64,000 nucleotides of DNA from assembly GCA_003151515.1 (NCBI GenBank), contig PLXS01000002.1:94524-158523 (forward strand), in the 5' to 3' direction. Shown here piece after piece: positions 26,688 to 36,100 of the stretch. The notes beneath the pieces were generated by a model that saw only the letters and a list, made by a program, of their open reading frames with translations, did not search any database and was not told the DNA's origin. This DNA comes from Opitutaceae bacterium (GTDB lineage: Bacteria > Verrucomicrobiota > Verrucomicrobiia > Opitutales > Opitutaceae). A program made the translations under genes and the position numbers. Position 1 is the stretch's first letter. Each line of letters opens with the position of its first letter.

Positions 26688-27253
26688 GGTGCGGCCGCCT
26701 TCGCGGCCCTCGTGCGCTTCGCCAGCGCCTTGACGGCCTCGTCGATCTCGGAGCGGACGGGCTTGGTCATCCTGTCGATGAACAGGACGCCGTTGAGGTG
26801 GTCGGCCTCGTGCAGGATGCAGCGCGCGAAAAGGCCCGTGCACTCCAGGACGTGCGGCAGGCCGTGCTGGTCGTTGTACTTGGCGGTGACGGACAGCGCG
26901 CGCTCCACGTTGCCGCGGATCTCGGGGAACGAAAGGCAGCCCTCCTCCAGGACCTCGGCCGGCGTCTTCCGCGCGACCGTGAGCTTGGGATTCACGATCA
27001 CCATGGGCATGAAGAGGTCGAGCGGAGTCTTCGTCCCGTCGAGCTTCCAGTCGAACTCGGCCTCCGTGCTGCGCAGGTCGACCACGCAGACCTGGACCGG
27101 GTGGCCCACCTGCTGGGCGGCGAGCCCGATGCCCTGCGCCCGGTTCATGGTCTCAACCATGCCCTGCGCCAGTGAGGCCAGCTCGCTGCCGTACGAGGTG
27201 ATTTTCTCGCCTTTGCGGCGCAAAACTGGATCGTTGTAGTGAACAATTTCCAA
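26684..27253 (-). CDS. def: Peptide deformylase
   Basis: Fe2+/Zn2+ metallopeptidase removing the N-formyl group from nascent proteins; 189 aa. All three motifs are present: GIGLAAQQVG (41-50), EEGCLSFPEI (Cys106 ligand) and ILHEADHLNG (His148 and His152 ligands, catalytic Glu149; the usual HExxH appears as HEADH). An insert around residues 62-80 and a Lys/Ala-rich C-terminus are mild extensions. No fmt gene adjoins it; instead it is coupled to the cobalamin adenosyltransferase gene. Confidence 0.95.
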   Translation of the reverse strand: MEIVHYNDPVLRRKGEKITSYGSELASLAQGMVETMNRAQGIGLAAQQVGHPVQVCVVDLRSTEAEFDWKLDGTKTPLDLFMPMVIVNPKLTVARKTPAEVLEEGCLSFPEIRGNVERALSVTAKYNDQHGLPHVLECTGLFARCILHEADHLNGVLFIDRMTKPVRSEIDEAVKALAKRTRAAKAAAP

Positions 27254-27289
27254 GGTTATCGGTCGGTGAGACTAAGCAGCCTGATAACC
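27254..27289. promoter_or_regulatory. Inverted repeat in the divergent def / 27327 spacer
   Basis: GGTTATC (27254-27260) and GATAACC (27283-27289) form a 7-bp inverted repeat separated by 22 bp, directly against the def start. It could be an operator for the divergent pair. It is short enough to be chance. Confidence 0.25.
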
Positions 27290-27326
27290 CCGTTTCGGGC
27301 CGGCAAACAATACTTTTGACACGCGA

Positions 27327-28994
27327 ATGAGCCAGTTCCAGCAGACTCACCGGGCCGCAGCGGCCGCTCCGGCGCTCGTGTTCGCGGGCGCGGTCGTCGC
27401 CGTGATCGCGTGGCTTCTGCCGGTGAGCCTCAAGTCCGTGAGCAGGGCACTCCTCAGGTCGGCCGGCGAGGACACGGCCTCGCTCTCGGCGTTCGGGGGC
27501 AACCTTGTCGAGAGCGAGAAGCTCGGGCCCGCGCTTTTCTTCCTCGAGGCCTCGAAGAGCGTCGGCGACCCGGGGGCGGCCGGCCTGGAGCAGGCCGTTG
27601 GCCAGCTCGCGTCCAGGCAGCCCGCGCTCGTAGCATGGGGCGGCTGGGACCCCTCCCTCGACCCTCTCTTCAACCTGAGGCGCCCGACCGGGCGCACCGC
27701 GAGCACCCCGATCCTCACGTTCCTCCTGCCCGGGTCGGCGCGGGACACGGTGCGCGCGTACCTATCGAACTCGGGCTCCCTGGGCGTCCAGGCGGTGCTC
27801 AAGACACGCGAAATCTCGCGAACCGGCCGCTTCGTGCCGGCGAACCGCGCCGGGGGGCAGCCGCTTGACGCCATCATTCTCCTCACCGGCCTGCTCTATC
27901 AGGGCGAGCACCTGTCGGAGCCGCTGCGGCGCCAGGTCAGGAACCTGGCCGAGACGGCGTCGCAGCGCGGCGAACTCGGGGAGCTTGAGGGCTTCTACAT
28001 GGACATCCTCTCCCTCGGCCGCCGGCTCGACTGGACCCAGCTCGGCGAGCTCCTCAGGCGCACCGAAAGCGTCCGCACGGTCGGCGAATACGCCCTGCTT
28101 AGCCGCTCCGCCTCCGATGAGATGCCGTTCATCTATTCCGCGGCCCTCATGTCGAATTCGGCGGACCGCGTTGCATCCTACCTCATCCAGTACGGCAAGG
28201 CCGGCGCCGAGGACCTGCGCACGGCGCTCGCGCTCGGCCAGGGCGCGGTGAACCTCCTGCTGCAGCGCGGGGTGCCCGTCAACCGGTCGCCGGGCCCGGC
28301 CATGGGGGCCGCCGCCGCGCTCGTGCTCGGGCACCCGAGGCTCATGCTCGTCGTGAAGTACGCGGGGTACATCCTCGGCCTGTTCATGCTCCTGCGCGGC
28401 CTGGACCTGTGGATCGTGTCCTCGGTCGGCGCCGCTCCCGCGGGCGCCCAGCAGCGCGCCAGGGCCGGCGTTCTCGCGGTCGTGCTCTCGGCCCTGCTCG
28501 TCGTGGCGACCGAGCCGTTCCTGCTCAAGTCGGCGCCCCCCTCGGAATACCGCGTGCGCATCCAGATGCCCGTCCTTTCGGCGGCGGCGACCCCTTCAAC
28601 CCAGCCCGCAATTTCAAACCCGGCAACTATGGAAACCTCCACACTCGTATCAATCGCGGTATTTGCCGCGATCCAGGTCGGCATGTACCTGATCTGCCTC
28701 CGCAAGATCCGTGAGATCGACGCCCAGGACGCGCCGACGTCCCTCAAGCTGAGGCTCATGGAGAATGAGGAGAACCTCTTCGACAGCGGGCTCTACGTCG
28801 GGATGATGGGGACCGCCTTCGCGCTCGTCCTGCAGGTCCTCGGGGTCATCGAGCCCAACCTGCTCGCGGCGTACTCCTCGAACCTGTTCGGAATAATCTG
28901 CGTCGCGCTGGTCAAGATCAGGCATGTGCGCGGGTTCAAACGCCGGCTCATCCTTGACAACCAGAAGGCGCTTACGGCTGCGGCCGCGCTATGA
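27327..28994 (+). CDS. Polytopic membrane protein of unknown function, C-terminus weakly MotA/TolQ/ExbB-like
   Basis: 555 aa. One membrane helix near residues 14-34, a ~290-residue extracytoplasmic helical region, then about five helices between ~330 and 532. The last two (GLYVGMMGTAFALVLQVLG and AAYSSNLFGIICVALVKI) are followed by a basic cytoplasmic tail. The G-x-M/L-G-T motif and the small polar residues in these two helices recall the proton-path helices of MotA/TolQ/ExbB stators; this is resemblance by eye. Its stop overlaps the next gene's ATG (ATGA). That partner has a single N-terminal helix containing an Asp, which fits a stator-type pair. Confidence 0.55.
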   Translation: MSQFQQTHRAAAAAPALVFAGAVVAVIAWLLPVSLKSVSRALLRSAGEDTASLSAFGGNLVESEKLGPALFFLEASKSVGDPGAAGLEQAVGQLASRQPALVAWGGWDPSLDPLFNLRRPTGRTASTPILTFLLPGSARDTVRAYLSNSGSLGVQAVLKTREISRTGRFVPANRAGGQPLDAIILLTGLLYQGEHLSEPLRRQVRNLAETASQRGELGELEGFYMDILSLGRRLDWTQLGELLRRTESVRTVGEYALLSRSASDEMPFIYSAALMSNSADRVASYLIQYGKAGAEDLRTALALGQGAVNLLLQRGVPVNRSPGPAMGAAAALVLGHPRLMLVVKYAGYILGLFMLLRGLDLWIVSSVGAAPAGAQQRARAGVLAVVLSALLVVATEPFLLKSAPPSEYRVRIQMPVLSAAATPSTQPAISNPATMETSTLVSIAVFAAIQVGMYLICLRKIREIDAQDAPTSLKLRLMENEENLFDSGLYVGMMGTAFALVLQVLGVIEPNLLAAYSSNLFGIICVALVKIRHVRGFKRRLILDNQKALTAAAAL

Positions 28995-30382
28995 ACAAGA
29001 CCCTGCTACTGTTCATCGTAGACTTCCTGTTCCTGAACCTGATCGCGCTGACGCGCTGGGAGAGGGCGGAGCCCGCGCGCACGCACCAGCCGCCCGTGAA
29101 CCAGGTGTCGGCAAACTCCGTCTCCAAGGACCAGGACCTGGTCGAGGCGATGCGCCAGTCGCTTGCCGACGAGCAGCTCTCGCGCGAGGGGGTCGAGCAG
29201 AAGCTCGCGTCGGCCGAGACGATGCTCTCCTCAAGGGAGCGCACTCTCGGGCAGGTCCAATCCGAGAGCCAGAAGCTCACGGCCCAGCTGGTAGACACCC
29301 AAAAGGCCCAGGCGGACCTCAACCTCAGGTACCAGGCCCAATCCCAGGAGGTCTCGGTCGACAGGAGCCAGCTCGCCCAGCTCCAGCGCGACCTAGAGGA
29401 CAAGAGGGCCGAGGCCGAGCGCCAGAAGCAGGCGCTCGCGATGCTCGATAGGCAGAAGGCCGACGCCCTGAAGCAGGTCCAGGACCTGAGCGTGGCTGTC
29501 GCCGTGGGCGAGCGCGAAAAGCAGCAGCTTTCGGCGAAGGCGGTCGAGCTCGAGCAGCAGGTCCAGACCGAGAGGACCGAGCGGGCGAAGGTCGAGCAGG
29601 CCACCACCCAGCTCGCGCAGGGGGTCGGCCAGCTGGCGCAGAACTCCGGGGAGCTCAGCAAGGAGATCCGCGACAACCGCCCCATAAGCTCGAACGTGCT
29701 TTTCAACGACTTCCTGGCCAACCGCGTGCAGGCGACGTTCACCGCTACGCGCAAGGGCCTTTTCGGGTACACGACCAAGGAGAAGGATGCGAAGACCGTG
29801 TTCACGACCGACGGGCGGCAGGTGTACGCGCTTCTGGAGGTCGACGACACCCCGTTCTCGTTCGCGGAGGTCGGCGCCGACTGGCAAAAGATAAGCGTCC
29901 GCTTCGACAGGCCGCCGGACTACCGCTCGAGCGGCTCGGCCATCGAATTCCTGGCGGTCGACCCGAGGGTGGTGGTCGTCCCGGTCGACGCGTCGCAGGT
30001 CGCCGCCCTGGGGGCCAAGGTCTACCCCCTGGCCGCCGACCCCCTGAAGTTCACGGAGGCCGTCCTGATCAACGGCGGCGGCCAGGGATACGGTGAGCTC
30101 GGGTTCAAGCTGGATGCGGCTCATCGCGGCTACGTCCGCGTGGACAACCGTTTGTTCAAGAGGCTCTTCGGCGATTTCTCAACCTCGCGCGGAGACCTCG
30201 TGTTCAGCCGGATGGGCGAGCTCCTGGGGATCATGGTGAACAGCGACTACTGCGTTCTCCTCGGCAACTTCGCCCCAGCCGCCACGATTCCCGCTGGCGA
30301 CGGTCAACCGCCGGGAGGGACCGCGGGCATCATCAACTCGCTGTCGGCCCGGGTCCAGCAGCTGCCCGTCGAGCTGCAGTAG
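28991..30382 (+). CDS. Bitopic coiled-coil protein with intramembrane Asp and degenerate protease-like C-terminus
   Basis: 463 aa, coupled to the preceding gene by ATGA. Residues 4-21 (TLLLFIVDFLFLNLIALT) form a single membrane helix with a central Asp11, as in MotB/TolR/ExbD. Residues ~45-230 are a long Gln/Glu/Ala-rich coiled coil. Residues ~235-425 form a beta-rich domain. The segment STSRGDLVFSRMGELLGIMV lies where trypsin-fold proteins have GDSG-x-P-V-F...G-x-L-I-G-I, but the catalytic Ser motif is missing, so any protease relationship would be inactive. I do not recognise a named family. The 3' end overlaps the convergent methyltransferase gene by 50 bp. Confidence 0.6.
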   Translation: MNKTLLLFIVDFLFLNLIALTRWERAEPARTHQPPVNQVSANSVSKDQDLVEAMRQSLADEQLSREGVEQKLASAETMLSSRERTLGQVQSESQKLTAQLVDTQKAQADLNLRYQAQSQEVSVDRSQLAQLQRDLEDKRAEAERQKQALAMLDRQKADALKQVQDLSVAVAVGEREKQQLSAKAVELEQQVQTERTERAKVEQATTQLAQGVGQLAQNSGELSKEIRDNRPISSNVLFNDFLANRVQATFTATRKGLFGYTTKEKDAKTVFTTDGRQVYALLEVDDTPFSFAEVGADWQKISVRFDRPPDYRSSGSAIEFLAVDPRVVVVPVDASQVAALGAKVYPLAADPLKFTEAVLINGGGQGYGELGFKLDAAHRGYVRVDNRLFKRLFGDFSTSRGDLVFSRMGELLGIMVNSDYCVLLGNFAPAATIPAGDGQPPGGTAGIINSLSARVQQLPVELQ

Positions 30383-31052
30383 CCCCCTGGAGCTGCGCTC
30401 CGTCGTCGAGCCTGTAGACGGCGCTCCGGAGCAGCCCGCACTGAAGATCAAGCCGCCTGGCGGGGCGCCAGCCTGCGGCCGAGAGGATCTCCTGCGACGG
30501 CGGCAGTGATGAGACGCGAAGGCCCGTTTCCCAGCGGAAGAAGCCGTAGAGCGCGCGGAGCCACGCGCGCGCGCGCAGGCGCGCCAGCCCCCGCTCGGGA
30601 AGAACGAAGTCGGCGAAGAGCCAGGGCGAGCCGGGCCGGAGGGCGCGGGAGACCCGCGAGACGATCGAGGCCACTTCCCCGGCGTCGAAGCAGTCGAGGA
30701 CGAAGAGGGTCGCAACCGCGTCAAACGACCCGTGCGCCGGGGCGAACGAGCGCAGGTCCGCGCGCTCGAGCGACGCGCGCCCCAGGGCCCCGGCCGCGGA
30801 GAGCCTGCGCGAGGCCCGCCCGATCATCCCTGGGCTCGAGTCGACGCAGTGGATCCGCGCCCCGGGGGCGACGGCCGCGACCCGCTCGGCGCATCGCCCG
30901 TCGCCCTCCCCCAGGAGGAGGATGTCGGCGCAACCCGCGAGCTCCCCGAGGAATCCGAAGCGGGCGCGCTCGAGGTCGCGGCCGAATGCGGCGTATTCGA
31001 TAAAGCGATACCAGCGTGCGAGCCGGTCGAAGCCCCGGGGTGCGCGGCTCAC
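30333..31052 (-). CDS. Class I SAM-dependent methyltransferase
   Basis: 239 aa. Motif I ILLLGEGDGRCAERVA and the following acidic strand end (ARIHCVDSSPGMI), then FDAVATLFVLDCFD, outline a Rossmann-type methyltransferase. The N-terminus FDRLARWYRFIEYAAFGRDL resembles UbiE-like or lipid/quinone methyltransferases. The substrate is unknown. It is coupled by a 4-bp overlap to the upstream UbiA-like gene, suggesting both act on one lipophilic compound. The last ~25 residues are low-complexity and overlap the end of the convergent gene. Confidence 0.82.
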   Translation of the reverse strand: MSRAPRGFDRLARWYRFIEYAAFGRDLERARFGFLGELAGCADILLLGEGDGRCAERVAAVAPGARIHCVDSSPGMIGRASRRLSAAGALGRASLERADLRSFAPAHGSFDAVATLFVLDCFDAGEVASIVSRVSRALRPGSPWLFADFVLPERGLARLRARAWLRALYGFFRWETGLRVSSLPPSQEILSAAGWRPARRLDLQCGLLRSAVYRLDDGAQLQGATAARRAAAGPGPTAS

Positions 31053-31906
31053 CGCAGGAGTCCTCCGGCAAGGGGGGCGAGGGGCGTCATGAGGGCGACG
31101 TCGGCCAGGACTCGCGCGAGCCTCCTGCCGATCCTCGCCTCGGCGAGGTCGACAACCCCGAGCAGGATGCCGCTTGCCGCGGCGCAGAGCGGCGCGGGGC
31201 CCGCGCGGCGCCCGACCCAGAGCCAGAATGCGGCCGAGAGGGCCGCGGCGGCCCAGGGCAGCAGCCTCAGCGCCTGGGCCCTTCCGAGCTGCAGGGCGAG
31301 CGAGGTCTGGCCATGGCTGCGGTCAACCTCGTTTTCCCAGACGGATATGAGCGCGCAGTTCGTGAAGCACAGGAGGCAGAAGAGCCCAAGCGGCGCGGCG
31401 AGCCGCCCGCCCCTGACGTCCGGGCGCGCGAGCACGAAAACGGCCGCCCCGGCGCCGATCAGGAGGGCGACGCAGACCTCTTTCGGCGCGCGCCAGCGGC
31501 TGTTCCTGTGGACGAGCTGGTGGGAGAGCAGGTAGGCGGCGACCGGGACAAGCAGGAAGAGGCCCGCCCTGAACTCGGCGGGGGGCAGGCCGAGCGCGGA
31601 CGTCGCGACCGCGGTCGCCAGCACGGCAGCCCAGATGGCGGCGATCGGCGAGCGCCAGCGCTGGTGGAAGAGGTGCCTCTGCGTCCTGATGGCGCCCGGC
31701 TCGAGCCTCCAGCCCTCGATCCAGCGGTCGGCCGAGTAGGCGAGCCACACGGAGAGGCCCAGCACCACCACCTCGGGCGCCCCGACCGAGGTCGAGGCCG
31801 ACCGCGCGAGAAGGCCCTGCCATAGCACCGCGACCACCGGCGCGTCGAGCGACAGGACGGTGGGCCACTGCCACCACCGCGGATATTCTTCGGCGCTGGG
31901 TTGCAC
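31049..31906 (-). CDS. UbiA-like integral membrane protein
   Basis: 285 aa, GTG start, about eight or nine membrane helices. Two acidic motifs sit where UbiA prenyltransferases bind Mg-diphosphate: LAYSADRWIEGWRLEP near residue 58, and NEVDRSHGQTSLALQLG near residue 205. Both are reduced relative to the canonical NDxxDxxxD/DxxxD, so catalysis is uncertain. ADR...E and RH-x-F patterns of this sort are known in uncharacterised UbiA-superfamily members. It is the first gene of a two-gene unit with the methyltransferase. Prenyl substrate and acceptor are unknown. Confidence 0.6.
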   Translation of the reverse strand: MQPSAEEYPRWWQWPTVLSLDAPVVAVLWQGLLARSASTSVGAPEVVVLGLSVWLAYSADRWIEGWRLEPGAIRTQRHLFHQRWRSPIAAIWAAVLATAVATSALGLPPAEFRAGLFLLVPVAAYLLSHQLVHRNSRWRAPKEVCVALLIGAGAAVFVLARPDVRGGRLAAPLGLFCLLCFTNCALISVWENEVDRSHGQTSLALQLGRAQALRLLPWAAAALSAAFWLWVGRRAGPAPLCAAASGILLGVVDLAEARIGRRLARVLADVALMTPLAPLAGGLLR

Positions 31907-31974
31907 GGAAACTCGGCAGCATGTCTACTTGCGCGGGATTCTCAACCCCCGCGCCCGCGAGCACCATCCTTCCG

Positions 31975-33165
31975 ATGCCCCCGAACATCCTCTGGATCGT
32001 CACAACGCAGTGGCGCGCGCAGGCGGCGGGCTATGCCGGCGACCCCAACGCGCGCACTCCGTTCCTTGACGCGCTGGCGAGGGAGTCCGTGGACTTCACG
32101 CAGGCGGTGACGCCGCACCCGTTCGGCCCGTTCGCCCGCGCCGCGATGCTGACGGGGGTGGCTTCGCCCGGCAACGGGATCCGGGGCTACTACGATCCGC
32201 TCCCGCCCGCCTCGCGCACCGTGGCGCACCGGATGCGCTCTCTCTCCTACGCCACCGCCTTCTTCGGCAAGTGGCACCTTTCGCCGAGGAACCGCGATGC
32301 GAATCTCACGGGAGAGGAGCACGCGCGCGCCCCCGTGGCGCCCGAGTACTGGGGCGGGTTCGATTTCTGGGAGGGTTTCGAGAGCGGGTTCCTGCTGAAC
32401 GACCCCTGGCTGCACGGCACGCGCCTGCCGCAGCCCGTGAGGTTTCCCGGCTACCAGAGCGACGTCGTCTGCGCCAGGGCCTGCGAGGCGCTGCGCTCGT
32501 GGGCCGGGCCCTGGTTTGCGGTTGTTAGCCTCGAGGCGCCGCATCCGCCCTACGGGGCGCCCGCTGCCGGCGTCCGTGCGTCCGAGCCCTCGGCGCTCGC
32601 GCTTCGGGGCAACGTCCCCGGGTGCGCTGCCGGAAGGGCCCGGCGGGAGCTGGCGGGCTACTATGCGCACATCGAGGCGACGGACCGGTCAATCGGACGC
32701 CTGGTCGCGGGCCTTGCTGCCGACACGGTCGTCGTGTTCACGTCCGTGCACGGGGACATGCACGGCTCCCACGGGCTTTTCCGCAAGGGCTGGCCCCACG
32801 AGGAGAGCGTGCGCGTGCCGCTCCTGGTGCGCGGCGCCGGCCCGGCGCGCCGCGACCCCGGCCCGGTGTCCCTGATCGACCTGCCGTCGCTCACCGCCGG
32901 CTGGGCGGGCGAGCCCGGGGCGGCGCAGGCGCCGTCAGGGGGCGCAGTTCGCATATCGATGCCATCGGTCGTGGGGCTGCCGGACCAGTGCGACAGGGTC
33001 TGGAGCGGCGTGCGCACGGCGTCGCGAAAGCTTGTCCTCGGGGCGGACGGCTCGCCGTGGCTCTATTTCGACCTGGAGAGGGACCCGCTCGAGGCGAGCA
33101 ACCTGGCGGGCGACCCCTCGAGGGCCGGCGAGGTCGAGGCCCTCAGGGGAGCGCTCAGCGGATGA
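31975..33165 (+). CDS. Sulfatase-family protein lacking formylglycine and metal-ligand residues (probable pseudoenzyme)
   Basis: 396 aa from ATG 31975 (PPNILWIV), without a signal peptide. The alkaline-phosphatase/sulfatase fold is evident from FFGKWHLSPRN, SLEAPHPPYGAP, GDMHGSHGLFRKGW and EESVRVPLLVR. Essential residues are changed. The first-strand Asp-Asp is Thr-Thr (IVTTQWRA). The C/S-x-P-x-R formylglycine site is GPFAR. The metal-binding SDHGD is SVHGD. Lys, His and Arg residues of the pocket remain. It is therefore unlikely to be an active sulfatase. It is also shorter than most family members. A 54-nt upstream in-frame extension (from 31921) is possible. No anaerobic sulfatase-maturase gene is nearby. 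Confidence 0.8.
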   Translation: MPPNILWIVTTQWRAQAAGYAGDPNARTPFLDALARESVDFTQAVTPHPFGPFARAAMLTGVASPGNGIRGYYDPLPPASRTVAHRMRSLSYATAFFGKWHLSPRNRDANLTGEEHARAPVAPEYWGGFDFWEGFESGFLLNDPWLHGTRLPQPVRFPGYQSDVVCARACEALRSWAGPWFAVVSLEAPHPPYGAPAAGVRASEPSALALRGNVPGCAAGRARRELAGYYAHIEATDRSIGRLVAGLAADTVVVFTSVHGDMHGSHGLFRKGWPHEESVRVPLLVRGAGPARRDPGPVSLIDLPSLTAGWAGEPGAAQAPSGGAVRISMPSVVGLPDQCDRVWSGVRTASRKLVLGADGSPWLYFDLERDPLEASNLAGDPSRAGEVEALRGALSG

Positions 33166-36100
33166 GCGGCGACACCGCGTTGCCCTTCGAGAACTGCCGC
33201 CTGATGGCGGCGATGATCTCGTGCAGCTTCACCGGCTTGGAGATGTAGTCATCCATCCCGGCGTCCAGGCAGATCTCGCGGTCCCCCTGCATCGCGTTCG
33301 CCGTCAGGGCGATGATCTTCGGCTGGCGGTCCGCGGGCACGGTCCGGCGGATGCGGCGGCTGGCCTCAAGCCCGTCCATCTCGGGCATCTGCAGGTCCAT
33401 CAGGACGAGGTCGTAGCTGCGGTTGCCCAGGGCGCTCAGCACCTCGATGCCGTTGGCGACGGCGTCCGCGTTGTAGCCCATGCGCTCCAGGAACCGGAGG
33501 GCGACCTTCTGGTTCACCGGGTTGTCCTCGGCGAGGAGCACCGTCAGGGGGATCTCCTCGGCGAGCGGCCGGTCCTCCGGGCGCGGCTGGGCGACGACGC
33601 CCGTGGCGGACCTGCGACCGAGGGTGGCGAGGGTCTGGTAGAAGGGCACGGTCTTGATGGGCTTCGATAGGGTCGCGTACGGCACGTTGTCCGGCGGGGC
33701 GGGGGGCGGCGTCTGGCCCAGGCGGAACAGCACCAGCCTCGGGCACTTGATCGTCGCGACGAGCGCGAGGGCCCGGTCCGTCTCGAAGTCCGGCAGGTCG
33801 AGTATCACGGCCGCCGGCGGAGCCAGAAGCGTAGCCGCAAGCCGGACCGCGGACTCCGGCTCGGCCGCAAACACGCACGTGGCCCCGAGGGCCTCGAAGA
33901 GGGTCTGCAGCCTTGCCCGAGTGATGGGGTTGTCCTCGACGCAGAGCACCGTAGAGTCATGCAGGTCGATGCCCGCGAAGGGAGGGGCTGACACCTCCGC
34001 CGGCCGCTGGGCGGCGTCGGTCATGAACGTGATCGTGAATGTGGAGCCCTTCTCCGGGGTGCTCTCCACCCGGATGTCGCCGCTCATCAGCTGGCACAGG
34101 CGCTGGCAGATCGCGAGGCCGAGGCCCGTGCCGCCGTACTTGCGCGTCGTGGAGGAATCGACCTGGCTGAACGCCTTGAACAGCCTGTCGACCCTGTCCT
34201 GGGGTATGCCTATGCCCGTGTCCTGCACCGCTATCTCCAGGCGCATGCGCCCGACCTGAGCTGTGCGCACCGTCGCGTCGAGCGGAATCCTGCGCACCTG
34301 GATCGAGATGCTCCCCACGGGGGTGAACTTTATGGCGTTGTTGACCAGGTTGACGATGATCTGGCGCAGCCGGGTGACGTCGCCGACGATCCACTGCGGG
34401 ACGTCCGGCTCCACGTGGTAGCCGATTTCGAGGCGCTTCGCGGCCGCCGTCGGCGCGAAGAGATCCAGGGCCTCCTCGACGCAGAGCGCCAGCTCGAAGG
34501 GCGCCTTCTCGAGCTCCATCTTGCCCGACTCGATCTTCGAGAAGTCGAGGATGTCATTGATGATGGTCAGCAGGGCCTCGCCCGAGGTGCGGATCGTGTT
34601 GACGAAGTCGCGCTGCTCGGCCGTCAGCGGGGTCTCCATCAGGATGCTGGTCATCCCTATCACGCCGTTCATCGGCGTCCGGATCTCGTGCGACATCGAG
34701 GCGAGGAACTCGCTCTTGGCGCGCGAGGCGAAGTCGGCCTCGGCCTTGGCGCGCCTCAGCTGCGTCTCGGTCTCCACCCGCGACGTGATGTCGTTCTCGA
34801 TCGCGATGTAGTTCTCGACCTGCCCGGCCTGGTTGCGCACCAGCTGCACCTCGAGGTGCAGGTAGTATTTCCTGCCCGACTTGGAGTAGTGGATGATCTC
34901 GGTGTTCGCGCCCACGCCCCTGGCGATCTCGTTGCGGATGAAGTCGGCCTGGGCGGCGTCGGTGTCCGGCCCGCTGAGCAGGAAGCCCGGGTCCTTGCCG
35001 ACGACCTCCTCGAGGGTGTACTCCATGACGCGGCAGAAGGCGCTGTTGACCCATTCGATCTTGCCGTCGGCGGAGCCGATGATGACCAGGTTGTCCGTCC
35101 TTGAGGCGACGAGCGAGAGCTTGCGGGCCTCGGCCTGGCTCTCGCGCAGCGCCTGCTCCGACTCGCGCCTGGTCGTGATGTCCTGGACCGTCCCGATGAT
35201 CCGCGTCGGCCGGCCGTTTGGGCCCGCGAGAACCGACTTCGAGCGGACGTAGACCCACCTCCAGTCGCCCGTCCGGGACCGGACGCGGTACTCCGGGTCT
35301 ATGAAGGCGGCGATGCCGTTGAGCTGGGACTCGGTGCGCTTCCTGTAGACGGGCAGGTCGTCGGTGTGGATGAGCGACTGCCACACCTCGAGCGTGGAGG
35401 GCATCCGGCTGTGCTCGTATCCCAGGAGGCTCCAGAGGCCCGGGCTGTAGTAGACGTGCCCCTTGGTTACGTTCCACTCGAAGATCCCGATCTGCGTCGA
35501 GTCGAGGGCGAGCCTCAGTCGCTCGTCGGAGACCTTGAGCCTCGCCTCGATCCGGCGCCGCTCCTCGTTCTCGGCCACCAGCCGCTTGTTCGAGAGCTCC
35601 GACAGGTACTGGCCGAGGCTCGCCCTGCGCGCGAGGTGCAGCGTGAACCCGAGCAGGAGCGTGATCAGGAGGCCTCCGAAGAGCGCCATCTCGGGCAGGT
35701 AGCGCCTGTCCCGCGCCAGGGCGTCCGCCGTCGGCGTCAGCGAAATCCTCATGCGCTGGTCGTAGATCGTGTAGCCCTTAGCGAACTCCTTGTCCTCGTT
35801 CACCTTGTCGGTCGACAGGGACGAGCGGTACACCTCGACCCGGCCGATGGTCACGACGACAGAGTAGTCGCCCGTTATCTTGAGCTGCCTGACCACGGAG
35901 GCGAAGAACCTCTGGTAGAGGTACTCTGCGGCGACGTAGCGGGCCGCGTTGCCGTTGTGCCCGATGCGCGCGTAGACGGCGAAGCCCCAGTTCCGCTTCT
36001 CCCCGATCTCGTGCATCGTGGACACGGTCGGGGCGTCGGTGGCGTCCGCGGCGGCCATGGCGTCGGAGCGCCTCGGATCCGAGGCGTGGTCAAACCCGAT

